Assembly (NCBI GenBank): GCA_017541565.1
Contig: JAFXYU010000203.1
Coordinates: 1-6,742, forward strand
Length of the DNA: 6,742 bases
Reading direction: 5' to 3'
From: a bacterium
Lineage (GTDB): Bacteria > Cyanobacteriota > Vampirovibrionia > Gastranaerophilales > Gastranaerophilaceae
How positions within the stretch are numbered: the stretch's first letter is position 1; every line of letters begins with the position of its first letter. The notes beneath the pieces are model-generated. The model saw only the letters and a program-made list of their open reading frames with translations, was not told where the DNA came from and made no database searches. Positions 5,201 through 6,742 of the stretch are shown here, piece after piece. Made by a program: the position numbers and the translations under genes.

Positions 5201-6715
5201 TTATACATACACTGCATATGGAGTTGGACATTCAACTTCTGGATAGGGCAGCATCTCAATAGTATTCCAAGGATTTGAAAGTTTTCCACTCTGAGATGAG
5301 TAGACATGACCACCAGTATAGCCAATGTTTCTATTAACTACATCAGGTAAATAGCTACCAACAGCCTTTGCATTTTCTGCTCTTAAGACTGTTAGTACAT
5401 TGCCTTTTGATTGACCTATAATAGCTCTTGTGCTAGTACCATTACCTAGTAATATTTTATTAGCATTTCGTCCAAGTAAGAAGGGTATATCAAATATCTC
5501 TGGATTCCCACCACCATTGATATGTTCTAAGGCATTAGTAGTTGAGTTTATAATATACCTATTTGCATTTGAACCAACAGCATGTTCTATCATCTTATGA
5601 CCTAATGCTCCCTGTAAATAATCAGCATTAAGATAATCTATACTTCTCAAATCAAAATCTATTGGAATTGTTTGAAAGTTTCCTTTTAAAGTGTTTATTG
5701 GCATTTCGGGTAGAGTTACTCTCACAGTGTGTTCGCCTGTTTGAGTAAACATTTTGTACAAATTAATTCTAGTATCAGGGTTTTTAATCATGCCATCAAG
5801 TGTAGCTACAAAATGACAAGAATTCTCTGTTTGTGCCATTGCATAGCGTTCTATCGGAGGGAACAATTTTTCATACATTGTTTTAGAAAGTTTTAGTTCT
5901 TCATAGCTATTATTGGTTCTAACAAACATCTTATTACCTATTGAAAAGGCATCTCCTAGCTGTGTCTTAGCAAGAATATCAGAAGGTGCTGTAGCATTGG
6001 CAAATTGTTCAAAATAGTTTTTGCCTTGTACTAGTTTCTGTATATCACTTTTAGCAAGAGCATGAAATTCCCCTTCAGGAATAAGTCCTTTTAGAATATA
6101 GTCAGGTGCTTTACCTTGTTTTACAAGTTTATATAAATTAGCAATATCATTGTATCGTTCAGGGTTGTTATACTTAGCCTGTAGAATAGCCTTCATTGAG
6201 TACAAGGAAGGTATTCCTTGGTCAAATAATTTATTACCAGCTTTATCGGTCATCAATTTCACTTCATCTAAGTCTTTTATGAATTGTTGTAGAAACGCTT
6301 CTTTGTCCTTAAATCCTGAATGATTGATATCTTCTAAACAGACCAATATATCTTCTATTGCATAGGTTTTATTGCCTTTTACAGCAGGAAATAATTCATC
6401 TAGGCGTTTTAAGAATATATCATTATTATGATTAACAAATGGTTTTGACAAAAGTACATCACCTTTGCAGAAACTATTACCAGTAATAGAATGTCTTGCC
6501 AGTATGTTTTTTACCTCTGTTTCTGTTGGAGGTAGAAATTTCTTCAATGCTAACGATATAGTATCACCTATTGCTGTAGATTTTGAACTAACACCACGAG
6601 ATAAACCTGTAATAACCTCTTGTGCATTTACAGCACTTGCTCGGGTAATAGGTGCTTTACTCCCTTTTATCCATGTCTTTGCAACTGTAGATACTATCTG
6701 CATGGTATTAGCCAT
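5201..6715 (-). CDS. Calpain-like (C2, papain-fold) cysteine peptidase domain protein
   Basis: This 504-residue protein has no clear signal peptide or membrane segment. The C-terminal half (about 280-500) carries the landmarks of a calpain-type cysteine protease: AQTENSC with Q295 as oxyanion-hole candidate and C300 as nucleophile, followed by HFVATLDGMIKNP as in the calpain nucleophile helix; a central LGHKMIEHAVG and GGGNPEIF region (371-408) like the calpain helix and Gly-Gly turn; then GGHVYS with H470 and LSNPWN with N481, matching the calpain GHAY...NPWG His/Asn pair. Q295 is five rather than the usual six residues before Cys, a small deviation. The N-terminal half (about 90-240) is mostly helical, with no family I recognise. 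The start is the ATG at 6715 with AGGGG 13 nt upstream, a long spacing; the frame stays open to the window edge, so the true start could lie outside. The domain call is by motif recall, and activity and substrate are unknown. Confidence 0.75.
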   Translation of the reverse strand: MANTMQIVSTVAKTWIKGSKAPITRASAVNAQEVITGLSRGVSSKSTAIGDTISLALKKFLPPTETEVKNILARHSITGNSFCKGDVLLSKPFVNHNNDIFLKRLDELFPAVKGNKTYAIEDILVCLEDINHSGFKDKEAFLQQFIKDLDEVKLMTDKAGNKLFDQGIPSLYSMKAILQAKYNNPERYNDIANLYKLVKQGKAPDYILKGLIPEGEFHALAKSDIQKLVQGKNYFEQFANATAPSDILAKTQLGDAFSIGNKMFVRTNNSYEELKLSKTMYEKLFPPIERYAMAQTENSCHFVATLDGMIKNPDTRINLYKMFTQTGEHTVRVTLPEMPINTLKGNFQTIPIDFDLRSIDYLNADYLQGALGHKMIEHAVGSNANRYIINSTTNALEHINGGGNPEIFDIPFLLGRNANKILLGNGTSTRAIIGQSKGNVLTVLRAENAKAVGSYLPDVVNRNIGYTGGHVYSSQSGKLSNPWNTIEMLPYPEVECPTPYAVYV

Positions 6716-6742
6716 AAATATACCGTTTCCCCTATTAACGTA

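Overview
The window is AT-rich bacterial DNA. It most likely comes from a gut Melainabacteria-type organism (Vampirovibrionia, order Gastranaerophilales), the non-photosynthetic relatives of cyanobacteria. Three things point that way, all by recall rather than search: a small protein beginning with a QNFGTKV-type N-terminus that recurs in these genomes, a tRNA-His whose D-arm and anticodon-arm wording resembles the cyanobacterial/plastid form, and a calpain-like protein of a style common in that group. The assignment is an inference.

Positions 1-4450 (minus strand) hold a compact translation operon. In transcription order it reads prfA (release factor 1), a small lineage-specific protein with an NFG-type N-terminus, rnpM/ylxR (RNase P modulator, TTG start), infB (initiation factor IF-2) and rsgA (30S-maturation GTPase, cut by the window edge). 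Gaps are 21, 2 and 12 nt, and rnpM and infB overlap by 20 nt, so translational coupling is likely. The usual nusA before rnpM and rbfA after infB are absent. A TATAAT -10 box at 4505-4510 lies just upstream of prfA.

Positions 4451-4752 form a divergent control region followed by tRNA-His(GTG) on the plus strand. The tRNA has a good promoter, an encoded CCA and a strong intrinsic terminator.

Positions 4753-6742 look like accessory DNA. First comes about 290 bp without a convincing gene, dense in short repeats: a perfect 13-bp inverted repeat, three ATTTACTC repeats, two hairpins and a repeated ATAGAACGC. Next is a plus-strand 41-codon ORF resembling a lone helix-turn-helix. Convergent to it is a 504-codon gene whose C-terminal half carries the Cys/His/Asn pattern of a calpain-type (papain-fold, C2) cysteine peptidase. 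These last two genes and the repeats between them and the tRNA are the least ordinary part of the window.
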